This document shows, one piece after another, positions 52,160 through 60,490 of a stretch of 64,000 nt of DNA. Each line of letters opens with the position of its first letter. Positions within the stretch are counted from its first letter, which is position 1. Source of the DNA: LMUY01 sp965198565 (GTDB lineage: Bacteria; Pseudomonadota; Alphaproteobacteria; Acetobacterales; Acetobacteraceae); the NCBI GenBank assembly GCA_965198565.1, contig OZ240665.1, positions 2,232,001-2,296,000 of the forward strand. The letters run 5' to 3'. The translations under genes and the position numbers were made by a program. The notes under the pieces were generated by a model. That model was not told the origin of the DNA. It worked only from the letters and a program-made list of their open reading frames with translations, and did not search any database.

Positions 52160-52569
52160 TTTTTCGGGGTGCAGTAGACGTCCAGGGCCAATTCGAGCCC
52201 CCTTGCACCGAGGGCGAGCAGGGTTGTCGGGTTGAGCCCGAGACCCTGGTTGGTCTCGTTTAGGAACAGCCCGCAGAAAACGTCCGCGCTGAACTGCGTC
52301 GTCAGCCGCTGCCAAACGGCGAGATCGTCAGTCATTGATGCGAGCAGTTCGGCCACTTGCCCGTCGAGGTCTCCGGGTGCCCGACGTGCGGCACTCTTGT
52401 GCCACATGCCTGTTTTGGAGATGCGGTCTACGTTTTTAGGCGAGCGCCAAGTTCCACCTTTCAGCGCACTGAGGTCAGGCTGACATCCAAGCACCACGCT
52501 GATTTCCTCAGGCTGTAGCTCATCTCCCCTGAACCGCAGACTCACCGCCGTTCTATTGATGACAGCCAT
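52156..52569 (-). CDS. DUF4279 family protein
   Basis: 137 residues from the ATG at 52569, with AGGAAC six bases upstream; the longer frame enters IS1182. Features: SLRFRGDELQPEEISVVLGC, DLDGQVAELLASMTDDLAVW and LGLNPTTLLALGARGLELAL, a DUF4279 layout. The function of this domain is not established; relatives occur as single genes and near polymorphic-toxin loci, hinting at an immunity role. It lies between an integrase remnant and a truncated IS1182, yet appears intact. Confidence 0.7.
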   Translation of the reverse strand: MAVINRTAVSLRFRGDELQPEEISVVLGCQPDLSALKGGTWRSPKNVDRISKTGMWHKSAARRAPGDLDGQVAELLASMTDDLAVWQRLTTQFSADVFCGLFLNETNQGLGLNPTTLLALGARGLELALDVYCTPKN

Positions 52570-52624
52570 GGTTGTTCCTGATTCGATAGGCCGCGAATAA
52601 CCGGCTGATGCACGAGGGGCAACC

Positions 52625-53668
52625 ATGAAGCGCCACATTGAGGGTTGGGACCGTCGCCAGAGCTTCCTGCTGCCCGAGTGCGTGGATGACTATGTCGGCG
52701 AGGACAACCCGGTCCGGGTGGTCGACGCGTTCGTGGACGAGCTGGACCTTGCCGAGCTTGGCTTCGGCCGCACCACGCCCGCCGACACGGGCCGACCTGG
52801 CTACCATGCGGCCACGCTGCTCAAGCTCTATCTCTACGGCTACCTGAACCGCGTGCTCTCCAGCCGCCGCCTGGAGCGTGAAGCGCAGCGCAACCTTGAG
52901 GTGCTCTGGCTGACCGGCCGCCTCGCCCCGGACTTCAAGACCATCGCCGACTTCCGCCGTGACAATGGCCCGGCCATCAAGGCGACCTGCCGCCAGTTCG
53001 TCCTGCTATGCCGCAAGCTCGACCTGTTCTCCGACAGCCTGGTCGCGATCGACGGCAGCAAGTTCAAGGCGGTGAACAGCCGTGACAAGAGCTACAGCCA
53101 GTCTGTCGTCCAGCGGCGGATGCAGCAGGTGGACGCCAGCATCTCCCGCTACCTGTCGGCTCTCGACACGGCTGACCGGCACGATCCCGGTGTGCCCTCC
53201 GGCAAAGTCCAGCGGCTGCGGGAGAAGCTGGACAGGTTACGCGGGCAGATGCGGGATCTGCGCGAGATGGAGGCCGTCGTAGCAGCATCACCGGACGGGC
53301 AGGTTTCGTTGACCGATCCGGACGCCCGGGCCATGACCTCGGCCGGGCGCGGAACAACTGTCGTCGGATACAACGTCCAGGCCGCTGTGGACACGACGCA
53401 CCACCTGATCGTGGCGCACGAGGTCACCAACATCGGCAACGACCGTGCGCAGCTCGCGCCGATGGGCAGGCAGGATCAAGAGGCGACTGGCCGGACCGCT
53501 CTGACGGTGCTGGCTGACCGCGGCTACTACTCCGGACGCCAGGTGCTGGAGTGCACGGATGCTGGGATGGCGCCCTACGTGCCCAAGCCTCTTACCTCGG
53601 GTGCCAAGGCCGAGGATCGGTTTGGCAAGCAGGATTTCGTCTACTTGCCCAAAGACGATGCCTATCGT
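52625..53668 (+). pseudogene. Truncated IS1182-family transposase
   Basis: The forward frame has IS1182 features: the N-terminal LLPECVDDYVGEDNPVRVVD, then LLKLYLYGYLNRVLSSRRLE, FKTIADFRRDNG, LVAIDGSKFKAVNSRDKSYS, VGYNVQAAVDTTHHLIVAHE and LTVLADRGYYSG. After YLPKDDAYRC homology stops where the IS3 element begins, so about the last quarter, including the C-terminal Glu region, is lost. The open frame runs on to 53794 through IS3 sequence. Confidence 0.82.
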
Positions 53669-54655
53669 TGTCTGAGGTTGCCCCGTTCTCGTGGACGGTT
53701 TGTGGACTTCGGAGCTACGTGTCGGCTTCTGCTGTTTGCATGGAGGCTTCGTAAGCCATGGGCGAGCGGTATCCCAGGGCAGAGTGAAGTCTGACGGGGT
53801 TGTACCAGCCCTCGATGTAGCTGAAGCAGGCCATCTTAGCCTCGGCCTGGGATGCAAATCGGCGGCGGCTCAACAACTCTGCCTCCAGCGTGGAAAAGAA
53901 GCTCTCCGCCATCGCATTGTCGTAGGCATCTCCGACCGAACCCATCGAGGGCCGCACACCCGCTTCAGCGCAGCGCTTGCCAAACGATACGGACGTGTAC
54001 TGGCTGCCCTGGTCGCTATGGTGGATGACGTCCCTCGGCCGGCGCTGACCAATTGCCGCCTCCATCGCATCGAGCACCAACTCGGTTCGTAGGTGATTGG
54101 CCATAGACCAGCCGACGATCTTGCGGCTCCACGCGTCCAAGACCACGGCGAGGTAGAGGAACCCCGTCGCGGTCGGCACATAGGTGATGTCGGCGACCCA
54201 GAGCTGGTCCGGCCCGGACGCGGTGAATTTGCGGTCCACCAGGTCCGGTGCTGGCCGCGCTTCCTGATCACGCCGCGTCGTCACCGGGCCACCATGCCGA
54301 TGGCTGGCACCTACCAAACCCGCCTGCCGCATCAGCCGCGTAATTCGTTTGCGGCCATGCTTCTCGTCGCGCCCTTGCAACTCGGCATGGACGCGTGGCG
54401 CCCCATACGTCTGTCGCGAACTGGCGTGCACCGTAAGCACTCGCTTCAGCAGCGCTGCGTCGGCAACAGCATGCGCCGACGGCGGCCTATGCACCCAGGC
54501 GTAGTAGCCAGCCTTGGACACGCCGAGCACGCGCGCCATCGTGGCAACAGGGAAACAGGCCTGATTGGCGCTCATGAACCGGAAGAGCCCGACGACACCG
54601 CGCCCGTCTCCCGTGCAAACCAGGCCGCGGCTTTTGACAAAATATTCCGCTCCCA
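53669..54655 (-). mobile_element. IS3-family element, truncated
   Basis: Carries the orfB half of an IS3-type element on the reverse strand. The downstream end lies near TGTCTGAGG at about 53669, inside IS1182. The upstream part, with almost all of orfA, is cut at 54655, where the end of IS21-C begins. The exact outer end cannot be proved because the partner inverted repeat is lost. Confidence 0.7.
53715..54655 (-). pseudogene. IS3-family transposase OrfB with the tail of OrfA
   Basis: The reverse frame contains the last residues of OrfA (GAEYFVKSRG) and OrfB from about 54575 (FMSANQACFPVATMARVLGV, SKAGYYAW). The DDE catalytic core is complete: Asp in LWVADITYVPTATG, Asp in VIHHSDQGSQYTS, Glu in NAMAESFFSTLEAELL. 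OrfB itself may be intact, but without OrfA the fused transposase cannot be made. Confidence 0.75.
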
Positions 54656-55218
54656 TGCGTATTCCGACGATGCCGCCCGGGTATTCCAACCCTAATCCGC
54701 GCATCGTTCTAATCTGATGCCGCCCACCATTCCGATCTGATCGCGCCCGGGTGGTGTCGTCTCACAGGTCGGTTTTGGTCATGTCATGGTGGTGCAGCCG
54801 AGGTCAAGCAACGGCCCGCTGCTTGCGCAGGCTTTCCCCTTTCAGCTCGATGCGGTGGGCGTTGTGGATGAACCGGTCCAGGATGGCGTCGGCCAGTGTC
54901 GGGTTGCCGACGATGTCGTGCCAGCGGTCGACTGGCACCTGGCTGGTGATGATCAGCGACCCAGCATTGTAGCGGTCCTCGACGATTTCCAGCAGGTCGC
55001 GCTGCTGTTCGGCGATCAGCGGCTCCGGTCCCCAATCGTCCAGGATCAGCAGGTCCACCCGGGCAAGCTGCTTCAGTAGCCGAGCATACCGGCCGTCGCC
55101 GCGGGCCAGGGCGAGTGCAGCAAACAGCCGCGGCACCCGCTGGTAGAACACCGACAGGTTCTCCCGGCACGCTTTATGGCCGAGCGCGCAGGCCAGCCAC
55201 GACTTGCCGACGCCTGCT
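54656..55218 (-). mobile_element. IS21-family element C, truncated
   Basis: Begins at 54656 with TGCGTATTCCGACG, the same end sequence as element B, followed by further ATTCCGA/ATTCTAATC-type repeats to about 54750. It then carries the C-terminal part of a reverse istB. The rest of the element is lost where IS21-A copy 2 begins. Confidence 0.75.
54804..55217 (-). pseudogene. IstB fragment (element C)
   Basis: Reverse-strand IstB text from the Walker A lysine region (VGKSWLACALGHKACREN) to the natural stop (HRIELKGESLRKQRAVA), including Walker B LLILDDWGPEPL. About 100 N-terminal residues and all of istA are missing, cut by the TGTCAAAC end of IS21-A copy 2. Closest within the window to IstB of element B. 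Confidence 0.8.
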
Positions 55219-55300
55219 TGTCAAACAGCACGCAAATCTGACCCCCACCGGCGTCCAAAAGTGACCCCCTTCCGGTTGCCCTCTTGCGGTGTGCGATGCG

Positions 55301-56029
55301 CTAGTTGCGGTTCCTGAACCGCCAGCTGTCGTTGCCAGTCTCGATGATGTCGCAGTGATGGGTGAGCCGGTCGAGCAGCGCCGTTGTCATCTTGGCGTCG
55401 TTGAACACGGTCGGCCATTCGGCAAACAGCAGGTTGGTGGTGACCAGCACCGAGGTCTGCTCGTAGAGGCGGCTGATCAGATGGAACAGCAACTGGCCAC
55501 CACTCTGGGCGAACGGCAGATAGCCCAGCTCGTCCAGCACCACGAGGTCCAGGCGGGTGAGTTGCTCGGCCAGCCGTCCGGTCTTGCCAGTGCGGGCTTC
55601 GGTCTCGAGCCGGTTGACCAGATCGATCACGGTATAGAACCGCACCCGCCGCCCGAGCCGGATGCAGCTGAGCGCGATCGCCACCGACAGGTGCGTCTTG
55701 CCCGTGCCAGTGCCGCCGACCAGCACCGCATTGCGCTGGCTGTCCAGGAACGAGCCTGTGGCCATGTCGCGCACCAGCCCCTCGTTGATCGGCGTTCCGG
55801 AGAAGTCGAACTCCGCGACCTCCTTGATCAGCGGCAGTTTGGCGGCCGCCACCTGGTAGCGGATCGAGCGCGCCTGCTTCTCGGCAATTTCGGCCTGCAA
55901 CAGGCTGCCGACGATGTCCTGCGCCGCGTGCTGGCGCTTGAGGGCGTTGCTCAGCACTTCGTCGTAGGCGGCCCGCATGCCGAGCAGCTTGAGCTCGCGC
56001 ATCAGTTCGATGACTTCATGACGTTCCAC
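55301..56029 (-). CDS. istB: IS21-family helper ATPase IstB (element A, copy 2)
   Basis: 242 residues, identical to the copy at 30345-31073: Walker A VGGTGTGKTHLS, Walker B LDLVVLDELGYLP. Intact, overlapping istA by 14 bases. Confidence 0.92.
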   Translation of the reverse strand: MERHEVIELMRELKLLGMRAAYDEVLSNALKRQHAAQDIVGSLLQAEIAEKQARSIRYQVAAAKLPLIKEVAEFDFSGTPINEGLVRDMATGSFLDSQRNAVLVGGTGTGKTHLSVAIALSCIRLGRRVRFYTVIDLVNRLETEARTGKTGRLAEQLTRLDLVVLDELGYLPFAQSGGQLLFHLISRLYEQTSVLVTTNLLFAEWPTVFNDAKMTTALLDRLTHHCDIIETGNDSWRFRNRN

Positions 56030-57539
56030 GGGTCGTGCTCCTTAAGGTGTCGTAACGTGCACAGTCGGCCACCGGCTCATGCCGGAGGCGCAGCGCATCA
56101 GGGGTAGTGATGGTCGGCGCAGTCAGCGTCGGCCACTGTCGCGACAAGGCATTGAGAACCACGTCGCTGCTGCACAGGCCTGCTGTCAGCGCCTCGCCAC
56201 AGGCGGCCTGCACCGCGGGCAGTCCGTCCAGCAGCACGGCGTTCAGGATGGCCACCATCTGTCGGTCGCCATCGGCCGACCCGTGCAGGCGGTTCTGCAC
56301 GCGCCCCAGAGCGCCAGGCAGCACCCAGTCCTTGAACGGAGCGCCATTGCGCAAGGCGCCGGGCTTGCGTGCCAGCACCGGCACATAGTGCCAGGGATCG
56401 TAGACCGTCTGCTCGCGGCCAAAGCACCGCGGATGGTCGGCTACGGTCTGCCCGTCCTGGCGAATGGTGATCCGCTCGGCGTAGGCGTGCACCTCGACCG
56501 GGCGTCCTACCGCCTGCGCCATCACCGAGTATTTGTTTTTATCGTAGGTCACCAGACAGGTTTTGGAGACCGCCGCGGTGCGGGCGTTGAACCCATCAAA
56601 GCGTCCGGCATACGGCACCAAGCTGGACCGCTCTTGCTCAAACATGTCCCAAACCGGGCAGTCACGCCGCTCGGGATGCGGATGCACGCGCGCATACTGC
56701 ACGCACTGCTCCAGCAGCCAGCTGTTCATGTCGATGAAGCTTGCGAACTTCAATCGTGGCTTGAAGAACCGACCTCGTACGACGCCGACCTGGTTCTCAA
56801 CCTGACCTTTCTCCCACCCTGAGGCCGGGGTGCAGGCGGTGGGCTCGACCAGATAGTGGCTGCACATCTGGGCAAAGCGCCGGTTGAACTGCCGCTCACG
56901 GCCAATCAGCAGCGCGTCTACCGCTGTGCGCATGTTGTCGTAGATGCCGCGCTGGCACGCACCCTTGTAGAATGCGAACGCCTTGTCGTGCGCGTCGAAC
57001 ACCATCTCCTGCGCCTGCCGCGGATAGGCACGCACGAACGGCATCCGACTATGGCAGAGCCTAACCTGGGCTACCTGCACGATGGTGGTGGTGCCGTGCA
57101 GGACCACGACCTCGGTCGACCAGTCGAACTGGTAGGCCTCGCCCGGCGCAAAGCTCAGCGGGACATAGGCATCCGATGAACCAGTGCCCCGCTTGCGTTG
57201 CCTAGCCTGGGCGTAGCGGCGCACGGTGTCGTAGCCACCCTCGAAACCCTCGGCCCGAAGATCCTCGTAAATCCGGACCAGGTCGAGCCGCTCACGGCTG
57301 GACAGCCGGTCATTGGCGGCAAGCCGCCGGTCCAGCATCTCGGTCCAGGCACCAAGCTTGGGCCGCGGCTGCACCGCACGCTCATACGAGAACGCCGTCT
57401 CTCCCGAACGCAGCACCCGCCGCACCGTGTTGCGCGCCAGGTCGAACTCCCGAGTGATCTGCTTGATCGACTTGCCGTCGACGAAATGCGCCCGCCTGAT
57501 CCGGGCAATCGTATCCACAACCAGCATCTCCCCCACCAC
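56016..57539 (-). CDS. istA: IS21-family transposase IstA (element A, copy 2)
   Basis: 507 residues, identical to the copy at 31060-32583, with the same HTH, DDE core and C-terminal domain. Both genes of this copy are intact, so the element may still transpose or act in trans on the diverged A' ends. Confidence 0.92.
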   Translation of the reverse strand: MVGEMLVVDTIARIRRAHFVDGKSIKQITREFDLARNTVRRVLRSGETAFSYERAVQPRPKLGAWTEMLDRRLAANDRLSSRERLDLVRIYEDLRAEGFEGGYDTVRRYAQARQRKRGTGSSDAYVPLSFAPGEAYQFDWSTEVVVLHGTTTIVQVAQVRLCHSRMPFVRAYPRQAQEMVFDAHDKAFAFYKGACQRGIYDNMRTAVDALLIGRERQFNRRFAQMCSHYLVEPTACTPASGWEKGQVENQVGVVRGRFFKPRLKFASFIDMNSWLLEQCVQYARVHPHPERRDCPVWDMFEQERSSLVPYAGRFDGFNARTAAVSKTCLVTYDKNKYSVMAQAVGRPVEVHAYAERITIRQDGQTVADHPRCFGREQTVYDPWHYVPVLARKPGALRNGAPFKDWVLPGALGRVQNRLHGSADGDRQMVAILNAVLLDGLPAVQAACGEALTAGLCSSDVVLNALSRQWPTLTAPTITTPDALRLRHEPVADCARYDTLRSTTRGTS

Positions 57540-57634
57540 CCATCTGCATGGGCGGCATCATCACAGATCGAAGGGGGTCAGTTTTGGACGCTGATCACCC
57601 TACTCAGGGGGTCAATTTTCCACGCTGTTCCACA

Positions 57635-58044
57635 AGGTCGATCACGGTATAGAACCGCACCCGCCGTCCGAGCCGGATGCAGCTGAGCGCGATCGCCACC
57701 GACAGGTGCGTCTTACCCGTGCCGGTGCCGCCGACCAGCACCGCGTTGCGCTGGGTGTCCAGGAACGATCCTGTGGCCATGTCACGCACCAGGCCTTCGT
57801 TGATCGGCGTGCCGGAGAAGTCGAACTCCGCGACCTCCTTGATCAACGGCAGCTTGGCGGCCGCCACCTGGTAGCGGATCGAGCGGGCCTGCTTCTCGGC
57901 GATCTCGGCCTGCAGCAGGCTGCCGACGATGTCCTGTGCCGCGTGCTGGCGCTTGAGCGCATTGCTCAGCACCTCGTCGTAGGCCGCTCTCATGCCGAGC
58001 AGCTTGAGCTCGCGCATCAGGTCGATGACTTCATGACGTTCCAT
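57635..58044 (-). pseudogene. IstB N-terminal fragment (element A')
   Basis: Starts with MERHEVIDLMRELKLLGM at 58044 and keeps Walker A (VGGTGTGKTHLS) up to RFYTVIDLV, then is cut by the end of IS21-A copy 2. The open frame adds a meaningless EQRGKLTP tail. About 110 C-terminal residues with Walker B are lost. Confidence 0.85.
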
Positions 58045-59578
58045 TGTTCGTGCTCCGGAGGGTGTCGTAGCGTGCACAGTCGGCCAACGGCTCATGCCGC
58101 AGGCGCAGCGCATTAGGGGTGGTGATGGTCGGCGCAGTCAGCGTCGGCCGCTGTCGCGACAAAGCGTTGAGCACCACGTCGCTGCTGCACAGACCTGCCG
58201 TCAGCGCCTCGCCGCAGGCAGCCTGCACCGCGGGCAGCCCGTCCAGCAGCACGGCGCTGAGGATGGCCACCATCTGTCGGTCGCCGTCGGCAGACCCATG
58301 CAGGCGGCTCTGCACCCGTCCCAGAGCGCCAGGCAGCACCCAGTCCTTGAACGGAGCGCCATTGCGCAGGGCGCCAGGCTTGCGCGCCAGCACCGGCACA
58401 TAATGCCAGGGATCGTAGACCGTCTGGTCGCGGCCGAAGCACCGCAAATGGTCCGCCACCGTCTGCCCGTCCTGGCGGATGGTGATCCGCTCGGCATAGG
58501 CGTGCACCTCGACCGGGCGCCCCACCGCTTGGGCCATCACCGAGTATTTGTTCTTGTCGTAGCTCACCAGGCAGGTCTTGGAGACCGCCGCGGTGCGGGC
58601 GTTGAACCCGTCGAAGCGCCCGGCATACGGCACCAGGCTGGACCGCTCCTGCTCGAACATGTCCCAGACCGGACAATCGCGTCGCTCGGGATGCGGATGC
58701 ACACGCGCATACCGCACGCATTGCTCCAGCAGCCAGCCGTTCATGTCGGCAAAGCTTGCGAACTTCAGCCGCGGCTTGAAGAACCGGCCCCGCACGACGC
58801 CGACCTGGTTCTCGACCTGACCCTTCTCCCAGCCCGAGGCCGGGGTGCAGGCGGTGGGCTCGACCAGATAGTGGCTGCACATCTGGGCAAAGCGGCGGTT
58901 GAACTGCCGTTCACGGCCGATCAGCAACGCGTCCACCGCCGTGCGCATGTTGTCGTAGATGCCGCGCTGGCAGGCGCCCTTGTAGAATGAGAACGCCTTG
59001 TCGTGCGCGTCGAACACCATCTCCTGCGCTTGGCGCGGGTAGGCCCGCACAAACGGCATCCGGCTATGGCAAAGCCTGACCTGGGCCACCTGCACGGTGG
59101 TGGTGGTGCCGTGCAGGACCACCACCTCGGTCGACCAGTCGAACTGGTAGGCCTCGCCCGGCGCAAAGCTCAGCGGTATGTAGGCATCCGACGAACCGGT
59201 GCCGCGCTTGCGCTGCCGGGCCTGGGCATACCGGCGCACGGTGTCGTAGCCACCCTCGAAGCCCTCAGCCCGCAGATCCTCGTAGATCCGCACCAGGTCG
59301 AGCCGCTCACGGCTGGACAGCCGGTCGTTGGCGGCAAGTCGCAGATCCAGCGTCTCGGTCCAGGCGCCAAGCTTGGGCCGCGGCTGCACCGCACGCTCAT
59401 ACGAGAACGCCGTCTCGCCCGAACGCAGCACCCGCCGCACCGTGTTGCGGGCGAGCTCGAACTCCCGCGCAACCTGCTTGATCGACTTGCCGTCAACGAA
59501 ATGCGCCCGCCTGATCCGGGCAATCGTATCCACAACCAACATCTCCCCACCACCCATCTGCATGGGCGGCATCATCAC
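58031..59578 (-). CDS. istA: IS21-family transposase IstA (element A')
   Basis: 515 residues, nearly identical to IstA of element A apart from scattered changes (for example KQVAREFELARNTV against KQITREFDLARNTV). The start is ambiguous; the homologous MLVVDTIARI begins at 59542. The gene is intact but its partner istB is truncated, so activity would depend on IstB supplied by element A. Confidence 0.88.
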   Translation of the reverse strand: MMMPPMQMGGGEMLVVDTIARIRRAHFVDGKSIKQVAREFELARNTVRRVLRSGETAFSYERAVQPRPKLGAWTETLDLRLAANDRLSSRERLDLVRIYEDLRAEGFEGGYDTVRRYAQARQRKRGTGSSDAYIPLSFAPGEAYQFDWSTEVVVLHGTTTTVQVAQVRLCHSRMPFVRAYPRQAQEMVFDAHDKAFSFYKGACQRGIYDNMRTAVDALLIGRERQFNRRFAQMCSHYLVEPTACTPASGWEKGQVENQVGVVRGRFFKPRLKFASFADMNGWLLEQCVRYARVHPHPERRDCPVWDMFEQERSSLVPYAGRFDGFNARTAAVSKTCLVSYDKNKYSVMAQAVGRPVEVHAYAERITIRQDGQTVADHLRCFGRDQTVYDPWHYVPVLARKPGALRNGAPFKDWVLPGALGRVQSRLHGSADGDRQMVAILSAVLLDGLPAVQAACGEALTAGLCSSDVVLNALSRQRPTLTAPTITTPNALRLRHEPLADCARYDTLRSTNNGTS

Positions 59579-59648
59579 AGATCAAAGGGGGTCAGTTTTG
59601 GACGCCGACCACCCCACTCAGGGGGTCAATTTTCCACGCTGTTCCACA

Positions 59649-59786
59649 GCCGGCCATACCCATCGCCTGCAGCCGCTTGGCAAACACCTCCGCGTAGCAA
59701 AACGCGCATCCCGGCGACAGCTTGGAGCATCCTGTCACGGGATTCCACGTGTGTTCAGTCCATTCGATGCGCGACGATGTGGTCAT
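59649..59786 (-). pseudogene. DUF5131 (phage Gp37/Gp68-type) gene, N-terminal fragment
   Basis: From the ATG at 59786 the text SRIEWTEHTWNPVTGCSKLS, then PGCAFCYAEVFAKRL, matches the N-terminus of DUF5131 proteins, with the three-cysteine CxxxxxxCxxC pattern of a radical-SAM-like cluster site. Homology stops at the outer end of element A' after 46 codons. The rest of the gene is absent from the window. Such genes usually sit in phage or mobile islands. Confidence 0.75.
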
Positions 59787-60490
59787 TCCCGCGGTGTTCC
59801 TCCAGAAAAAAGTCCCGGCACGCCAAACAACCTATGAGCGGCGGTTATCGTGCGCCCCCTGCAAGCTGCGCCCCATCGCGCTCGCGCTCGATGCAGCCTC
59901 CTTCATCTTGTCGCACGCACTCGTGGTTCTGTATATGTTCCATAGTGGCCGGGGCGCCTGATAAGGCAAGTGGGCTTGTAGCGTTCGATATATCGAGGGT
60001 TCGCCGTCGTCGGTGATGGTCAAAGGCAGCAGCTTTTTCTGCGAGCGATTCAGCCGCTGTTTGAAAGCCCGTATCATGCCGCCACGGCGGTGTTGATGCC
60101 GGCCGACCGAGCGGCGCCCGCGGCCAGGAACCGCATGATCTACGCGGTGTGGAGCTGAAGAGGCGCTGGACGTCGGTGTCGAGCGGCCGAATCACCTCGC
60201 TTCCTGCGCCGAGCCAGTGGCGAGCAATCGCCAATCTGCTGCGGCCTCGCAGTGCTGGACATGCGAACGGCACTTCTTCCTTAGGGTCCGAGCTTGAATA
60301 ATCGATCCATCAGCTTCGGATGAAGCCTTGCAAAGCGGGATCAGGAGGTAATTTCTGGAGCACTTATTCGATCTCGGACCCTTAGTCTGAGGCGGCCGGT
60401 GGAGTGGTGAACGTCCTTCCACGGCGGCAGAGTACGGCGGGTAACCTGGTGCGGTTAGAACAAAACAGAACTGGTTTCATACGGTCAGTC
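59787..60490. other. Region between DUF5131 fragment and Gabija-type pair
   Basis: About 700 bases. It holds the 98-bp MITE-like element (60284-60381). A reverse frame of 81 codons at 59832-60077 (IRAFKQRLNRSQKKLLPLTI) could be a small or decayed gene but shows no family and no ribosome-binding site. No other feature seen. Confidence 0.35.
60284..60381. mobile_element. MITE-like 98-bp element with TTA target duplication
   Basis: The terminal inverted repeats are GGGTCCGAGCTTGAATAA on the left and, read from the right end, GGGTCCGAGATCGAATAA (two mismatches). The flanking TTA occurs directly on both sides (60281-60283 and 60382-60384). Short, no coding capacity, perfect ends and a 3-bp duplication fit a miniature element mobilised by an IS5-type (TNA-target) transposase; the parent is not in the window. 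Confidence 0.65.

Larger units (their letters stand above)
55219..57634 (-). mobile_element. IS21-family element A, copy 2 (complete)
   Basis: Same 2,416 bases, same ends and same orientation as 30263-32678 (constant offset of 24,956). It is inserted so that its left side abuts IS21-C and its right side abuts the interior of istB in the diverged element A'. No target duplication is visible, so deletion or recombination followed insertion. The six bases CCTGCT preceding the left end are shared with copy 1. Confidence 0.85.
57635..59648 (-). mobile_element. Diverged IS21-A relative (A'), left end lost
   Basis: The right end is the same TTTTCCACGCTGTTCCACA as element A (ending at 59648), and the internal sequence is highly similar but not identical to A. 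The left third, with half of istB, is missing where IS21-A copy 2 ends (57634/57635). The outer side at 59648 interrupts a DUF5131 gene. Confidence 0.8.

Noticed and set aside
30263..57634. Composite transposon built from the two IS21-A copies
   Set aside because: The outer flanks share no target duplication, and the inner flanks are themselves truncated elements. I claim only recombination potential.
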